From positions 36,875-100,874 of the forward strand of contig JAJZQN010000012.1 in assembly GCA_021847605.1 (NCBI GenBank): a stretch of 64,000 bases of DNA. Direction: 5' to 3'. A program made the position numbers and the translations under genes. The DNA is from Pseudomonadota bacterium. Its GTDB lineage: Bacteria > Pseudomonadota > Alphaproteobacteria > Sphingomonadales > Sphingomonadaceae. The notes under the pieces were generated by a model, which was not told the DNA's origin, searched no databases, and worked only from the letters and a program-made list of their open reading frames with translations. Below are positions 27,168 to 36,600 of the stretch, piece after piece; the first letter of the stretch is position 1; every line of letters begins with the position of its first letter.

Positions 27168-28403
27168 GTGAAGCGCAGCATCATCATGATCGGCGGAGTG
27201 GTGGGCGCCTTGGCCCTTGCCGCCACGCGCCTGCTTGCTGCGGACGACGGCGCCATCATCCTGCAAGGCACCGCCGGCACCACATTGGCGCAGGAACAGG
27301 CTGCCCTTAAAGCTGCAAAACGCCAGTCGGATGAAGCGGCCGAACGCTCCACCCGGCTGGAGCAACAGGCCGCCAGCGCCCGCGACGAAGCGGAACAGGC
27401 GCGCCGTCGCGCCGCCGCCGTCGCCGCTCGTATCCAGCAGGCGGAAGCCGACATAGAGGCGGCCAAGGCCCGCATCGCCATCATCGCCCGGATGCAGCGC
27501 ATACAGGCGGCGCGACTTGCCGCCCGGCAGGAGCCGGTCGTGCGCCTGACCGCCGCGCTTCAGATGATGGCGCGCCGCCCACTAGCGCTGGCGCTGGTGC
27601 AGCCCGGATCGGTCGGAGACGCCGTGCATATGCGCGCCGTGCTGGACCAGATATTACCCGTCATCCAGCAACGCACCGCCGGTCTGCGCGCAGAGCTGGA
27701 CCGCAGCCGGGCGTTGCGCGCCACCGCGCAACAGGCCGCCGACAGTCTCAATCAGGCGCAGACCGACCGACGCTCACGCCAGACGATGCTGGCTGCGCTT
27801 GAAACCCGCAAGCGCGTCGCCGCACGCGATTATCGCGCCAATGCGGGGCTGGAAAGCGAACGCGCATTGGCGCTGGGCGAACGGGCGCGGGACATTGTCG
27901 ACCTGATGGACCGGCTGGAGGATGCGGGCGACCTGCGCGAACGGCTGGCCGCCCTGTCCGGTCCGCTGCCCCGCCCCGCCCGCCCGGATCAGGCTGGCGC
28001 CGCTGCCCCCGAACGCAGCACCGGCATGGGCGGCCCGCCGCCCTATCGCCTGCCCGTGGTGGGACAGCTCGTGACCGGCATGGGCGAAGTCAATGACAGT
28101 GGCGTGCGATCGCGCGGCCTGACCCTCATCACCCAGCCGGGCGCGCAGGCCGTAGCCCCAACCGCTGGCCGCGTTGCCTTTGCCGGTCCCTATCGCGGCT
28201 ATGGACAAATTCTCATCATCGACCATGGGCAGGGGTGGACCACGCTCATCACCGGCCTCCACCGCGTCACCGCACAGGTCGGCGATATGGTGCGTCAGGG
28301 CGACCCGGTCGGCATCACCGGCGCGGAACGCCCCGCCATCACCATCGAACTGCGCCGCAACGGCCGCCCGGTCGACATCGTGCCATTGGTGGGGCTGGGG
28401 TGA
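27168..28403 (+). CDS. EnvC-like murein hydrolase activator (M23-type, degenerate)
   Basis: 411 residues from GTG 27168. A signal peptide precedes a long coiled-coil of repeated AA/EQ/RR heptads (about 45-260), then a LytM/M23-like domain (about 300-411) with GYGQILIIDHGQGWTTLITGLH. The first zinc-binding His and Asp of active M23 peptidases are not seen (the equivalent stretch reads GVRSRGLTLI), as expected for an EnvC-type activator of amidases at the division septum rather than an enzyme. It lies between rlmH and ctpA. Confidence 0.88.
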   Translation: MKRSIIMIGGVVGALALAATRLLAADDGAIILQGTAGTTLAQEQAALKAAKRQSDEAAERSTRLEQQAASARDEAEQARRRAAAVAARIQQAEADIEAAKARIAIIARMQRIQAARLAARQEPVVRLTAALQMMARRPLALALVQPGSVGDAVHMRAVLDQILPVIQQRTAGLRAELDRSRALRATAQQAADSLNQAQTDRRSRQTMLAALETRKRVAARDYRANAGLESERALALGERARDIVDLMDRLEDAGDLRERLAALSGPLPRPARPDQAGAAAPERSTGMGGPPPYRLPVVGQLVTGMGEVNDSGVRSRGLTLITQPGAQAVAPTAGRVAFAGPYRGYGQILIIDHGQGWTTLITGLHRVTAQVGDMVRQGDPVGITGAERPAITIELRRNGRPVDIVPLVGLG

Positions 28404-28569
28404 GGCATGGCGGACATGATATTTTCGTGAGCCACGCAATGCCGCCCCTGCACCGCCGCCCATTAACCCGACGCTCATCGTCGCTCAGCAACACTGGTCG
28501 AACGACGCTTTTGCGTTGGCCCGCGAATCGGCCTATATCGGGGATCAGATGCCGGAACCTAGGACAGCC

Positions 28570-29922
28570 ATGAAATCCACTTTCCTCCAGGGCGCGGTTG
28601 CGCTCGGGGCGCTCGCGCTCATCCCTGCCACGACTGCGGCGCTCGCCGATGGGGAGGCGTCGAGCTACAAGGCGCTCGACGAATTCATGGACGTGTTCCA
28701 GAAAGTACGCAGCGACTATGTGGAAAAAGTCGATGACGAAAAGCTGATCAAGGGCGCGATCGACGGCATGCTGGCCAGCCTCGACCCGCACAGCAATTTC
28801 CTCGACGCGCGCGATTTCCAGAATCTGCGCACCCAGACGGAGGGCAGCTATGGCGGCCTGGGTCTGTCGGTCACGCAGGAGGATGGCGCGGTCAAGGTGA
28901 TCGCCCCTACGCAGGATACCCCGGCCTGGCGCGCGGGGATCAAGGCGGGCGATTACATCACCCATATCGACGGCCAGTTGATCTATGGCGGCACACTGGA
29001 CGAAGCGGTGGACAAGATGCGCGGCGCGCCGGGCACATCGCTGAAGCTGACGATCGTCCGTGCTGGCCGTGACAAGCCCATCGACCTGACCCTCACGCGC
29101 GAGATCATCCAGATCAAGCCGGTGAAGTGGGAAGTGAAGAATAATATCGGTGTCATCAACATCGTCAGTTTCTCGGCCAATACCGGCGCTGACGTGCGGT
29201 CGGCGATCCGCAGCATTGACAAGAGCCTGGGCCACAAGCCCACCGGCTATATCCTCGACCTGCGGTCCAACCCCGGCGGCCTGCTGGATGAAGCGGTGAC
29301 GGTCAGCGACACTTTCCTGGAGCGCGGCGAAATCGTGTCGCAACGCGGCCGGGCCAAGGGCGATGTCGAACGCTATTATGCCAAGCCGGGCGACGATGCG
29401 AAGGGCTTGCCCGTCATCGTGCTGGTCGATGCTGGCTCCGCCTCCGCATCAGAAATCGTGGCCGGCGCGTTGCAGGACCAGCATCGCGCGCTGGTGATGG
29501 GCGAACGCAGCTTTGGCAAGGGCAGCGTACAGACCATGTTGCCGCTCAGCAGCACCACCGCGCTCAAGCTGACGACGGCGCGTTATTATACGCCATCGGG
29601 CCGATCGGTGCAGGAAGGCGGCATTCAGCCCGACATTCGTGTGCCGCAATTGTCTGACCCGGATTATAAGAACCGGCCGAAATTCCGTGAAAGCGACCTG
29701 CGCCGTCACCTGATCAACGAGATCAAGACCGACGACAAGGCGCTGGAAGAAGATACGAAGGACGATCCGCGCTTCACCATGACGGCCGAGGAGCTGAAGA
29801 AGAAGGGCGTGGAGGACTTCCAGCTTGACTATGCGCTGCGCACCATTTCGCGTCTGGCCAGCACGCCCGCCGCGACGATTGCGCAAGCGCAGAGCGCAGC
29901 GCGCAAACCGGGTGCAAAATAA
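28570..29922 (+). CDS. ctpA: C-terminal processing protease (S41, CtpA)
   Basis: 450 residues. An N-terminal signal (MKSTFLQGAVALGALALIP), a helical region, PDZ domain (about 85-180, GLGLSVTQEDGAVKV through GDYITHIDGQ), and a tail-specific serine protease domain with GSASASEIVAGALQ and FGKGSVQT (Ser-Lys dyad). Typical tail-specific proteases cleave periplasmic C-termini, including cell-wall hydrolases. ATG 28570 is chosen; the frame is open earlier without a ribosome site. An EnvC-like gene next to ctpA is common in this group. Confidence 0.93.
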   Translation: MKSTFLQGAVALGALALIPATTAALADGEASSYKALDEFMDVFQKVRSDYVEKVDDEKLIKGAIDGMLASLDPHSNFLDARDFQNLRTQTEGSYGGLGLSVTQEDGAVKVIAPTQDTPAWRAGIKAGDYITHIDGQLIYGGTLDEAVDKMRGAPGTSLKLTIVRAGRDKPIDLTLTREIIQIKPVKWEVKNNIGVINIVSFSANTGADVRSAIRSIDKSLGHKPTGYILDLRSNPGGLLDEAVTVSDTFLERGEIVSQRGRAKGDVERYYAKPGDDAKGLPVIVLVDAGSASASEIVAGALQDQHRALVMGERSFGKGSVQTMLPLSSTTALKLTTARYYTPSGRSVQEGGIQPDIRVPQLSDPDYKNRPKFRESDLRRHLINEIKTDDKALEEDTKDDPRFTMTAEELKKKGVEDFQLDYALRTISRLASTPAATIAQAQSAARKPGAK

Positions 29923-29992
29923 GCGCCCTACGCCCTTCATACGGGTACAGGTTCAGCATGACGAAAGGCATCCGAGGGTTTAAGCGGGCGAT

Positions 29993-30487
29993 ATGAACAG
30001 CCTGTCCCCATCCCTCGGCTTCGCCCGTGCGCTCGCTTTGCTGACCCCACTGGTCATGCTGGGCGGCGCCTATGCCTCCCAATATTTCGGCGGGCTGCAT
30101 CCGTGTGAAATGTGCTGGTGGCAACGCTATCCGCATATGGTCGCCATTCCCCTTGCCATGATTGCCTATGCGACGCGCGGTCGCGCCTGCATCAGCGGGC
30201 TGTTTGCGGGCTTTGCCGGCATTGCGGTGGGGATCAGCGGTGGCATCGGCCTGTTCCATGCAGGCGTCGAATATGGTTGGTGGGAAGGGCTGACCGCCTG
30301 TTCCACATCGCCGACCGGCGGCAGCGCGGCGGATATTTTGAACCAGATCATGGCGACGCCCATCACCCGATGCGATGTTGCACCGTGGAGCCTCTTCGGC
30401 ATATCGCTGGCGGGCTATAACGGCCTCTTGTCGGGCGCGGCTGCGCTCGCCATTTTGGCTCTGCTGCTGAAAGCGAGGAAGGCATGA
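29993..30487 (+). CDS. dsbB: Disulfide bond formation protein B
   Basis: Inner-membrane quinone reductase that reoxidises DsbA. It has 164 residues with four hydrophobic helices. CEMCWWQRYPHM carries the first cysteine pair of DsbB. A second periplasmic pair is plausible in TACSTSPTGG and TRCDVA. No dsbA is adjacent. Its TGA overlaps the coq7 ATG (ATGA), so the two are probably translationally coupled. Confidence 0.9.
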   Translation: MNSLSPSLGFARALALLTPLVMLGGAYASQYFGGLHPCEMCWWQRYPHMVAIPLAMIAYATRGRACISGLFAGFAGIAVGISGGIGLFHAGVEYGWWEGLTACSTSPTGGSAADILNQIMATPITRCDVAPWSLFGISLAGYNGLLSGAAALAILALLLKARKA

Positions 30488-31038
30488 GCGCATCGCAGGA
30501 TTTCCCCCGGCCCGGCAAGCGGCTGAGCGAGAAGGATCGCGCGTCGATGGTGCGGGTCGATCAGGCCGGTGAGTTCGGCGCGGTCCGCATCTATTCCGGG
30601 CAGCTCGCCGTCATCGGCGACCGTCATCCTTATGGCCGCCTGATCGCGGGCATGGCCGCGCAGGAGGAACGGCATCGCGCCGCATTCGATGCGATGATCG
30701 CCCGGCGCGGCGGCCGCCCCACCCTATTGTCGCCTTTCTGGAATGTCGCCGGCTTTGCCCTGGGCGCAGTAACTGCGGCGATGGGGCCACGCGCCGCCAT
30801 GGCCTGTACCGCGGCCATCGAAACGGAAATCGACAAACATTATTCCGACCAGCTTGAGGCGATCGGTGATGCCGACCCGGAACTGAGCGAGGCCATCGTG
30901 GATTTTCAGGCGGAGGAGGTGGAGCATCGCGACGCCGCCATCGCCCATGGCGCGGAACAGACTCCCGCCTATCCACTGTTGTTCGGCGCTATTCGTCTGG
31001 GCTGTCGCGTGGCCATCGCGCTGTCGAAACGTATCTGA
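30484..31038 (+). CDS. coq7: Demethoxyubiquinone hydroxylase (Coq7 family)
   Basis: Di-iron monooxygenase for the final ring hydroxylation of ubiquinone. It has 184 residues. VDQAGEFGAVRIYSGQ, MAAQEERHRAAFDAM, EIDKHYSDQL and FQAEEVEHRDAAI supply the E and ExxH ligands of the two-repeat di-iron fold. ATG 30484 overlaps the dsbB stop. Having dsbB and coq7 together is notable, because both depend on quinones. Confidence 0.93.
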   Translation: MSASQDFPRPGKRLSEKDRASMVRVDQAGEFGAVRIYSGQLAVIGDRHPYGRLIAGMAAQEERHRAAFDAMIARRGGRPTLLSPFWNVAGFALGAVTAAMGPRAAMACTAAIETEIDKHYSDQLEAIGDADPELSEAIVDFQAEEVEHRDAAIAHGAEQTPAYPLLFGAIRLGCRVAIALSKRI

Positions 31039-31050
31039 TAAAAGGACGCC

Positions 31051-31608
31051 ATGATGAGGAAGAGCCTGACAATCGCCGCCCTGATGATGATGGCCGGCCC
31101 CGCGCTCGCCCAGCAGGACAGCCCGCCGCCGCCCGCCGCCGGGACGAGCAATGAAAAGGTCAATCTGGTCATCGTTTATGGTGACGATGCCTGTCCGCAA
31201 AGCCAGGGCGACGACATCGTGGTATGCGCGCGCAAGGGCGAGGAGGAACGCTATCGCATTCCCGAACCGCTGCGCGGTGATCCCAACAAGCCCGCCAATC
31301 AGGCGTGGGGCGAACGGGTGCGCGGCATGGAATATGTCGGCCGGTCCGGCACGGAAAGCTGCTCACCAGATGGCGCAGGCGGCGCCACCGGCTGCTTTGC
31401 GAAGCTCGCCCGTCTGGCCAAGGCCGAACGACAGGCCGCCGATAATGCAAGCTGGAAGGATCTGGTCGAGGCGGAACGCACCAAGCGCCTGTCCACCATC
31501 GACGCCGACAGCGAAAAGATCGAGGCACGGGTGAAGGCCGAAGAAAAGGCGAAGGCCGATATGGAAGCCAAGACGCAGGGCGCCGTCGATACGCCACCCC
31601 GCCCCTGA
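31051..31608 (+). CDS. Exported protein of unknown function, paralogue of the next gene
   Basis: 185 residues. A signal peptide (about 1-21, ending LAQQ), then a short domain with VIVYGDDACPQSQGDDIVVC, ARKGEEERYRIPEPLR and CSPDGAGGATGCFAKL, and a long charged helical C-terminus (AERQAADNASWKDLVEAE and KAEEKAKADMEAK). The Cys-spaced YGDD..CP..GD.IVVCAR core is shared with the next gene, so they are tandem paralogues. It is 12 bp downstream of coq7. The function is unknown. Confidence 0.75.
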   Translation: MMRKSLTIAALMMMAGPALAQQDSPPPPAAGTSNEKVNLVIVYGDDACPQSQGDDIVVCARKGEEERYRIPEPLRGDPNKPANQAWGERVRGMEYVGRSGTESCSPDGAGGATGCFAKLARLAKAERQAADNASWKDLVEAERTKRLSTIDADSEKIEARVKAEEKAKADMEAKTQGAVDTPPRP

Positions 31609-31688
31609 CACAGCAACAGGACGGGTAAGGACGCTCCACAGCGTCTGACAGGCGCAGGAAGCAATGGGGGTTTGAAGGAAATCAGTCG

Positions 31689-32102
31689 ATGCGACGTCAT
31701 CTGTTCCCCCTCGCAACCCTGGTGCTGGCCAATGTCGCGCTGACCGGGTTGATGCCCCAGACCGCGCTGGCACAGCCCGCGCCGCCGCCCGAGCGTATCC
31801 AGAACCTCACCGTCTATGGCGACGATCCCTGCCCGCAGGGAGAAGGCGACGAAATCGTCGTCTGCGCCCGCCGCCCCGAGTCTGAACGCTATCGCATTCC
31901 CAAGAAGCTGCGCGAAAAGCCCGAACCCATTGGCGGTCCCGGCTGGGGCAGTCAGGTCGCGAATATGGAGCAGGTGCAGCGCCAGATCTTGCCCAATAGC
32001 TGCTCTGTGAACGGCAGCTATGGCTTCACCGGTTGTACTGCGCAGATGCTGTCCCAATGGTTCGCCGAACGACGCATGCAGGCAAGCAAGGGCGAACCCT
32101 AA
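31689..32102 (+). CDS. Exported protein of unknown function, paralogue of the preceding gene
   Basis: 137 residues. A signal peptide (about 1-28, ending LAQP), then LTVYGDDPCPQGEGDEIVVC, ARRPESERYRIPKKLREKP and CSVNGSYGFTGCTAQML. The core matches the preceding protein in the same order with the same cysteines, but the charged C-terminal helix is missing. AAGGAAATC ahead of ATG 31689 serves as ribosome site. The four conserved cysteines (two in each half of the core) suggest disulfides in the periplasm. The function is unknown. Confidence 0.75.
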   Translation: MRRHLFPLATLVLANVALTGLMPQTALAQPAPPPERIQNLTVYGDDPCPQGEGDEIVVCARRPESERYRIPKKLREKPEPIGGPGWGSQVANMEQVQRQILPNSCSVNGSYGFTGCTAQMLSQWFAERRMQASKGEP

Positions 32103-32124
32103 GGTCCGCCCCGCAAGGTTCGCT

Positions 32125-32817
32125 TTATTTCGTCAGCGTGAACCGCACGGTCAGCGTCTTGCTGCTGGCCACCGCCACCCCGTCGCGCGTGGCCGGCTTG
32201 AAGCGCCATGACCGCAGGGCATGACGCTGCGTCGCAAGCCAGAAGGATTCGTCACTCGCCGAAATCTTTTCAATGGCGGTAACGCGGCCCTGCGCATTGA
32301 TGGCGACGCGCACGGTGACGCTGCCCTCAACCCCCTGTCGGATCATCACGCCGGGATAATCGGGTTGGAATTCCGACAAGGCACGCGGATCAATTCTGGC
32401 ATCTACCTCGACCGGCGCACGCGGAGGATCAATCGGCGGCACGATGATGACTGGCTGCTGGTCGAGACCAGTGTCGATCCCGCCGGTCAGAACCGGATCG
32501 CCAGTGGGGATCGGGATGATGGGATCGACCGCCGTGGACTGTGGCGGTTTGGGCTGGGGTTGGGGATCGCTCTGGATGCGGGGATCGGCCTTTGGCTCGA
32601 TCACGGGTTCGGGCGGTATGCGAATATTGGTCGTCATGAGTGGCGGCGGATCGAACACCGTCTGGATCGCTTCCCTAGGGATCAACAGGAAAGCGCCGAC
32701 CACCAGCGCATGCACCGCAATCGTTCCGCCCAACCCCAGTGGCGAGCGCCGCGCACCATAGCCGGAATAGCCCGTTTCGATCTCCGTTTTGCCCTTTAAC
32801 GATCCTATCATCTGCAT
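32125..32817 (-). CDS. TonB-family energy transducer
   Basis: 230 residues from MQMIGSLKG at 32817. A cytoplasmic N-terminus, one membrane helix (GTIAVHALVVGAFLLIPR), a Pro-rich periplasmic spacer (PPPLMTTNIRIPPEPVIEP and PQPQPKPPQST), and the TonB C-terminal domain (QPDYPGVMIRQGVEGSVTV and ALRSWRFKPATRDG). It would transmit proton-motive energy to TonB-dependent receptors. Two such receptors lie to the right in this window, though they are not adjacent. ExbB/ExbD are not seen here. Confidence 0.9.
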   Translation of the reverse strand: MQMIGSLKGKTEIETGYSGYGARRSPLGLGGTIAVHALVVGAFLLIPREAIQTVFDPPPLMTTNIRIPPEPVIEPKADPRIQSDPQPQPKPPQSTAVDPIIPIPTGDPVLTGGIDTGLDQQPVIIVPPIDPPRAPVEVDARIDPRALSEFQPDYPGVMIRQGVEGSVTVRVAINAQGRVTAIEKISASDESFWLATQRHALRSWRFKPATRDGVAVASSKTLTVRFTLTK

Positions 32818-32885
32818 CGCCCGACTCCCTTGCCTGACTTCCCATTCCGGTCCGGCGACGAGTCCGCCACTGAACGGAATGAAAT

Positions 32886-32928
32886 GATACAACATCATTG
32901 TATAATATGTTGCAACATTAATATTAGA
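32886..32928. promoter_or_regulatory. AT-rich operator-like region upstream of the TonB-family gene
   Basis: In otherwise GC-rich DNA, ATACAA-CATCA-TTGTAT (32887-32903) is a perfect inverted repeat with a 5-base spacer, followed by ATATGTTGCAACATTAATATT. It lies about 70-110 bases upstream of the TonB gene start and 80-120 upstream of the divergent EF-hand gene. It probably contains the promoter of one or both and a repressor site. The regulator is not identifiable. Confidence 0.45.
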
Positions 32929-33008
32929 TGGCCTTCCTACCCTGTAATATTGCCGCCGCCTCCTGACATATGGGAGCAATGCAGCGATGCGAGCGAGGCA
33001 GCAGACCT

Positions 33009-33626
33009 ATGATCTCGGACATTTCCATGCGCCCTGCCTTGCCCCTCTCCCCCTTGCTGCTGCTGTTCACTGCTATTCCCGGTCATGCTCAGCCCACCCC
33101 TCCTCTGAAAGAAGGACCATGGGCGGCCGATGCCGATGGCGACGGTCGCATCACGCGCGAGGAGATGGGCGCTTATATGGAGCGACGCTTCAGCCTTATG
33201 GACAGCGATGGCGATGGCATGATCCCGGCCCAGACGATGCAGCGCATGCTGGGGCATGAACGTTCCGCATCCGGCATGGCGGCGCAAGATGGCAAATCAG
33301 GCGGTAGGCGTGGACCTGGCAGTGGCATGGAGCCGGGCGGCGGCGGAGGCTTTGGCGGATCAGGCGGTGCCGGCGGCCCGCCTCCTCGCGGAGGCCCAGC
33401 CGCCGACGGTCAGGACCATATGCGACAGGCACGCGCAGATGGCCCGCCCCCACCGCCACCAGGCCGCGCCATGCCCTATCCCGAAGACAGCAATGATGAC
33501 GGCATGATCGACCGCCTGGAATTCATCGCCCCTGCGCTTGCCATGTTCGCCGATCGGGACATCAATGGTGACGGCGTTCTAACCGCCGAAGAATTACCCC
33601 CGCCACCCGGACGGATGGAGGATTAA
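33009..33626 (+). CDS. EF-hand calcium-binding secreted protein
   Basis: 205 residues from ATG 33009 (MISDISMRPALPLSP). A signal peptide ends about residue 27 (IPGHAQ). EF-hand loops occur at DADGDGRITREE, DSDGDGMIPAQT, DSNDDGMIDRLE and DINGDGVLTAEE, with an intervening Gly/Pro-rich low-complexity linker. The DxDGDG pattern is the calcium-binding loop. The role may be a periplasmic Ca sensor or buffer. It is the last gene before the CRISPR array (degenerate repeat begins 11 bp after its stop). Confidence 0.85.
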   Translation: MISDISMRPALPLSPLLLLFTAIPGHAQPTPPLKEGPWAADADGDGRITREEMGAYMERRFSLMDSDGDGMIPAQTMQRMLGHERSASGMAAQDGKSGGRRGPGSGMEPGGGGGFGGSGGAGGPPPRGGPAADGQDHMRQARADGPPPPPPGRAMPYPEDSNDDGMIDRLEFIAPALAMFADRDINGDGVLTAEELPPPPGRMED

Positions 33627-33636
33627 CTATGGTACG

Positions 33637-36600
33637 GGTGTGGCTAGACCATAGTGCCTGAGTGGTTATGATGCGCGCATGCTCAAAGTCGACGTCGATG
33701 TCGTTGCCGCTGGACCGCGACCTCTGAGCGGTTATGATTGCCCCATTCGGGATGCGCTGGACGCCGCCGTTGCCGCTGGACCGCGATCTCTGAGCGGTTA
33801 TGATCCCCGCGTTTCTTGATCCCCTGATCCAGAAGTTGCCGCTGGACCGCGATCTCTGAGCGGTTATGATTGCACATGCTCTCTTTCGGATGGAAGCAAC
33901 GTTGCCGCTGGACCGCGATCTCTGAGCGGTTATGATCCCGAGCTTCGAGCGCGCGGCTCTCTGGCGGTTGCCGCTGGACCGCGATCTCTGAGCGGTTATG
34001 ATGGCCGTCACGACTTCCGTGCCGGATAATTTGTTGCCGCTGGACCGCGATCTCTGAGCGGTTATGATAAGCTGATAGGTGTACCCGTAGGACGGCAGGT
34101 TGCCGCTGGACCGCGATCTCTGAGCGGTTATGATGGCTGGGCGATGCGTGAACTGGACGCGCTGGTTGCCGCTGGACCGCGATCTCTGAGCGGTTATGAT
34201 TGCACAACAGCTCGAGCTGTACGCCATCTGGTTGCCGCTGGACCGCGATCTCTGAGCGGTTATGATCTTATTCGAATTGCACGCGCGGCCTATCCGGTTG
34301 CCGCTGGACCGCGATCTCTGAGCGGTTATGATTGCGCAGCCCCGACATACGGGTGCGGCCGAGTTGCCGCTGGACCGCGATCTCTGAGCGGTTATGATGC
34401 GCTGGCGCATCTGCCAGATAATGGCGGGGTTGCCGCTGGACCGCGATCTCTGAGCGGTTATGATTTCCCTTAGCGGGCCTTGGCTGCACTATATGTTGCC
34501 GCTGGACCGCGATCTCTGAGCGGTTATGATCAATCATAGCGACGAACGCAGGCAGTCGCAGTTGCCGCTGGACCGCGATCTCTGAGCGGTTATGATGCCC
34601 CAAATGTCGAAGTCGCGGGGCGCGCCGTTGCCGCTGGACCGCGATCTCTGAGCGGTTATGATGCGTCGGCGGCTCGACAGGGTCTGGGACGTGTTGCCGC
34701 TGGACCGCGATCTCTGAGCGGTTATGATCTTGATGTGGGGTCGCACAACTTCCCACGGTTGCCGCTGGACCGCGATCTCTGAGCGGTTATGATCCTTCTT
34801 GATCTTGGTCGCGCCATTACCACGTTGCCGCTGGACCGCGATCTCTGAGCGGTTATGATTCCCTTCACCATTGCGTCGATCCTGCCCAAGTTGCCGCTGG
34901 ACCGCGATCTCTGAGCGGTTATGATACGCCACACAAGATTGCTGCCGATTAATGAGTTGCCGCTGGACCGCGATCTCTGAGCGGTTATGATCAGGCCGGT
35001 AGGCCAGAACGCGGTCGGCAAGTTGCCGCTGGACCGCGATCTCTGAGCGGTTATGATTTTGTCCCGCCGCGACAAGCTGGCCGAGCAGTTGCCGCTGGAC
35101 CGCGATCTCTGAGCGGTTATGATTCCATCACGCGCTGCACGATGCCGTCACGCGTTGCCGCTGGACCGCGATCTCTGAGCGGTTATGATTTTTACAATAT
35201 TTGTGACCTTTTGGAGATAGTTGCCGCTGGACCGCGATCTCTGAGCGGTTATGATATCACGGTTGCGCTGGGCGATCTGCTGCAAGTTGCCGCTGGACCG
35301 CGATCTCTGAGCGGTTATGATGAGCAATATAGACTTGAGCCGCCCGCTGGGTTGCCGCTGGACCGCGATCTCTGAGCGGTTATGATCTCGTCTTGGCCCT
35401 GCACGACCTGAAAATCGTTGCCGCTGGACCGCGATCTCTGAGCGGTTATGATCTTGTAGCCATGGCTCGACCAATCATGCAGGTTGCCGCTGGACCGCGA
35501 TCTCTGAGCGGTTATGATCCTCGATAGGGTCATGACCATTAACCCGTTGTTGCCGCTGGACCGCGATCTCTGAGCGGTTATGATTGACGCCTCCGCGTCA
35601 CTCATTGAGGCCTTGTTGCCGCTGGACCGCGATCTCTGAGCGGTTATGATCGATGAGGTTGGGATAGCCGCCTTGCCGAAGTTGCCGCTGGACCGCGATC
35701 TCTGAGCGGTTATGATGCTCTAGAGCCTACGCCCAAGCCACGCCGGGTTGCCGCTGGACCGCGATCTCTGAGCGGTTATGATCTCCGGCAATGGACTGCC
35801 AGATGATGAGAGGTTGCCGCTGGACCGCGATCTCTGAGCGGTTATGATGGTGCCCATGCAATGCCGTTGAGATAGTAGGTTGCCGCTGGACCGCGATCTC
35901 TGAGCGGTTATGATCCTGGAATAAAATGGCCGATACTTACCCATGTTGCCGCTGGACCGCGATCTCTGAGCGGTTATGATAGGCCGAGCAGCAGGGCGAA
36001 GAGATTAAGCGTTGCCGCTGGACCGCGATCTCTGAGCGGTTATGATTCATCGGTCGATCCAGAAGCGCGCTCAGTTGTTGCCGCTGGACCGCGATCTCTG
36101 AGCGGTTATGATAGGCCGATGTAATTATTGAAGCGCCGATGGGTTGCCGCTGGACCGCGATCTCTGAGCGGTTATGATTGCGCCAGGGATATCGCCATAG
36201 TGCTGACTGTTGCCGCTGGACCGCGATCTCTGAGCGGTTATGATCGGACAGCGCGTCGCAGCGAGCGCGGAAGTGTTGCCGCTGGACCGCGATCTCTGAG
36301 CGGTTATGATCAGCGCCGTGGTTTTTGTGGCGGTTCTTCGGTTGCCGCTGGACCGCGATCTCTGAGCGGTTATGATTCATCAGTGCGGGCACAGCTGCCG
36401 CTGGCAGTTGCCGCTGGACCGCGATCTCTGAGCGGTTATGATATTTACGCGGGCTACAAGAAACAGGCAGAGGTTGCCGCTGGACCGCGATCTCTGAGCG
36501 GTTATGATTCGGGTATAAGGAATTGCCGCTTCGGACTGTTGCCGCTGGACCGCGATCTCTGAGCGGTTATGATATGGGCAGGGCTTTAAGCTATCCTCAC

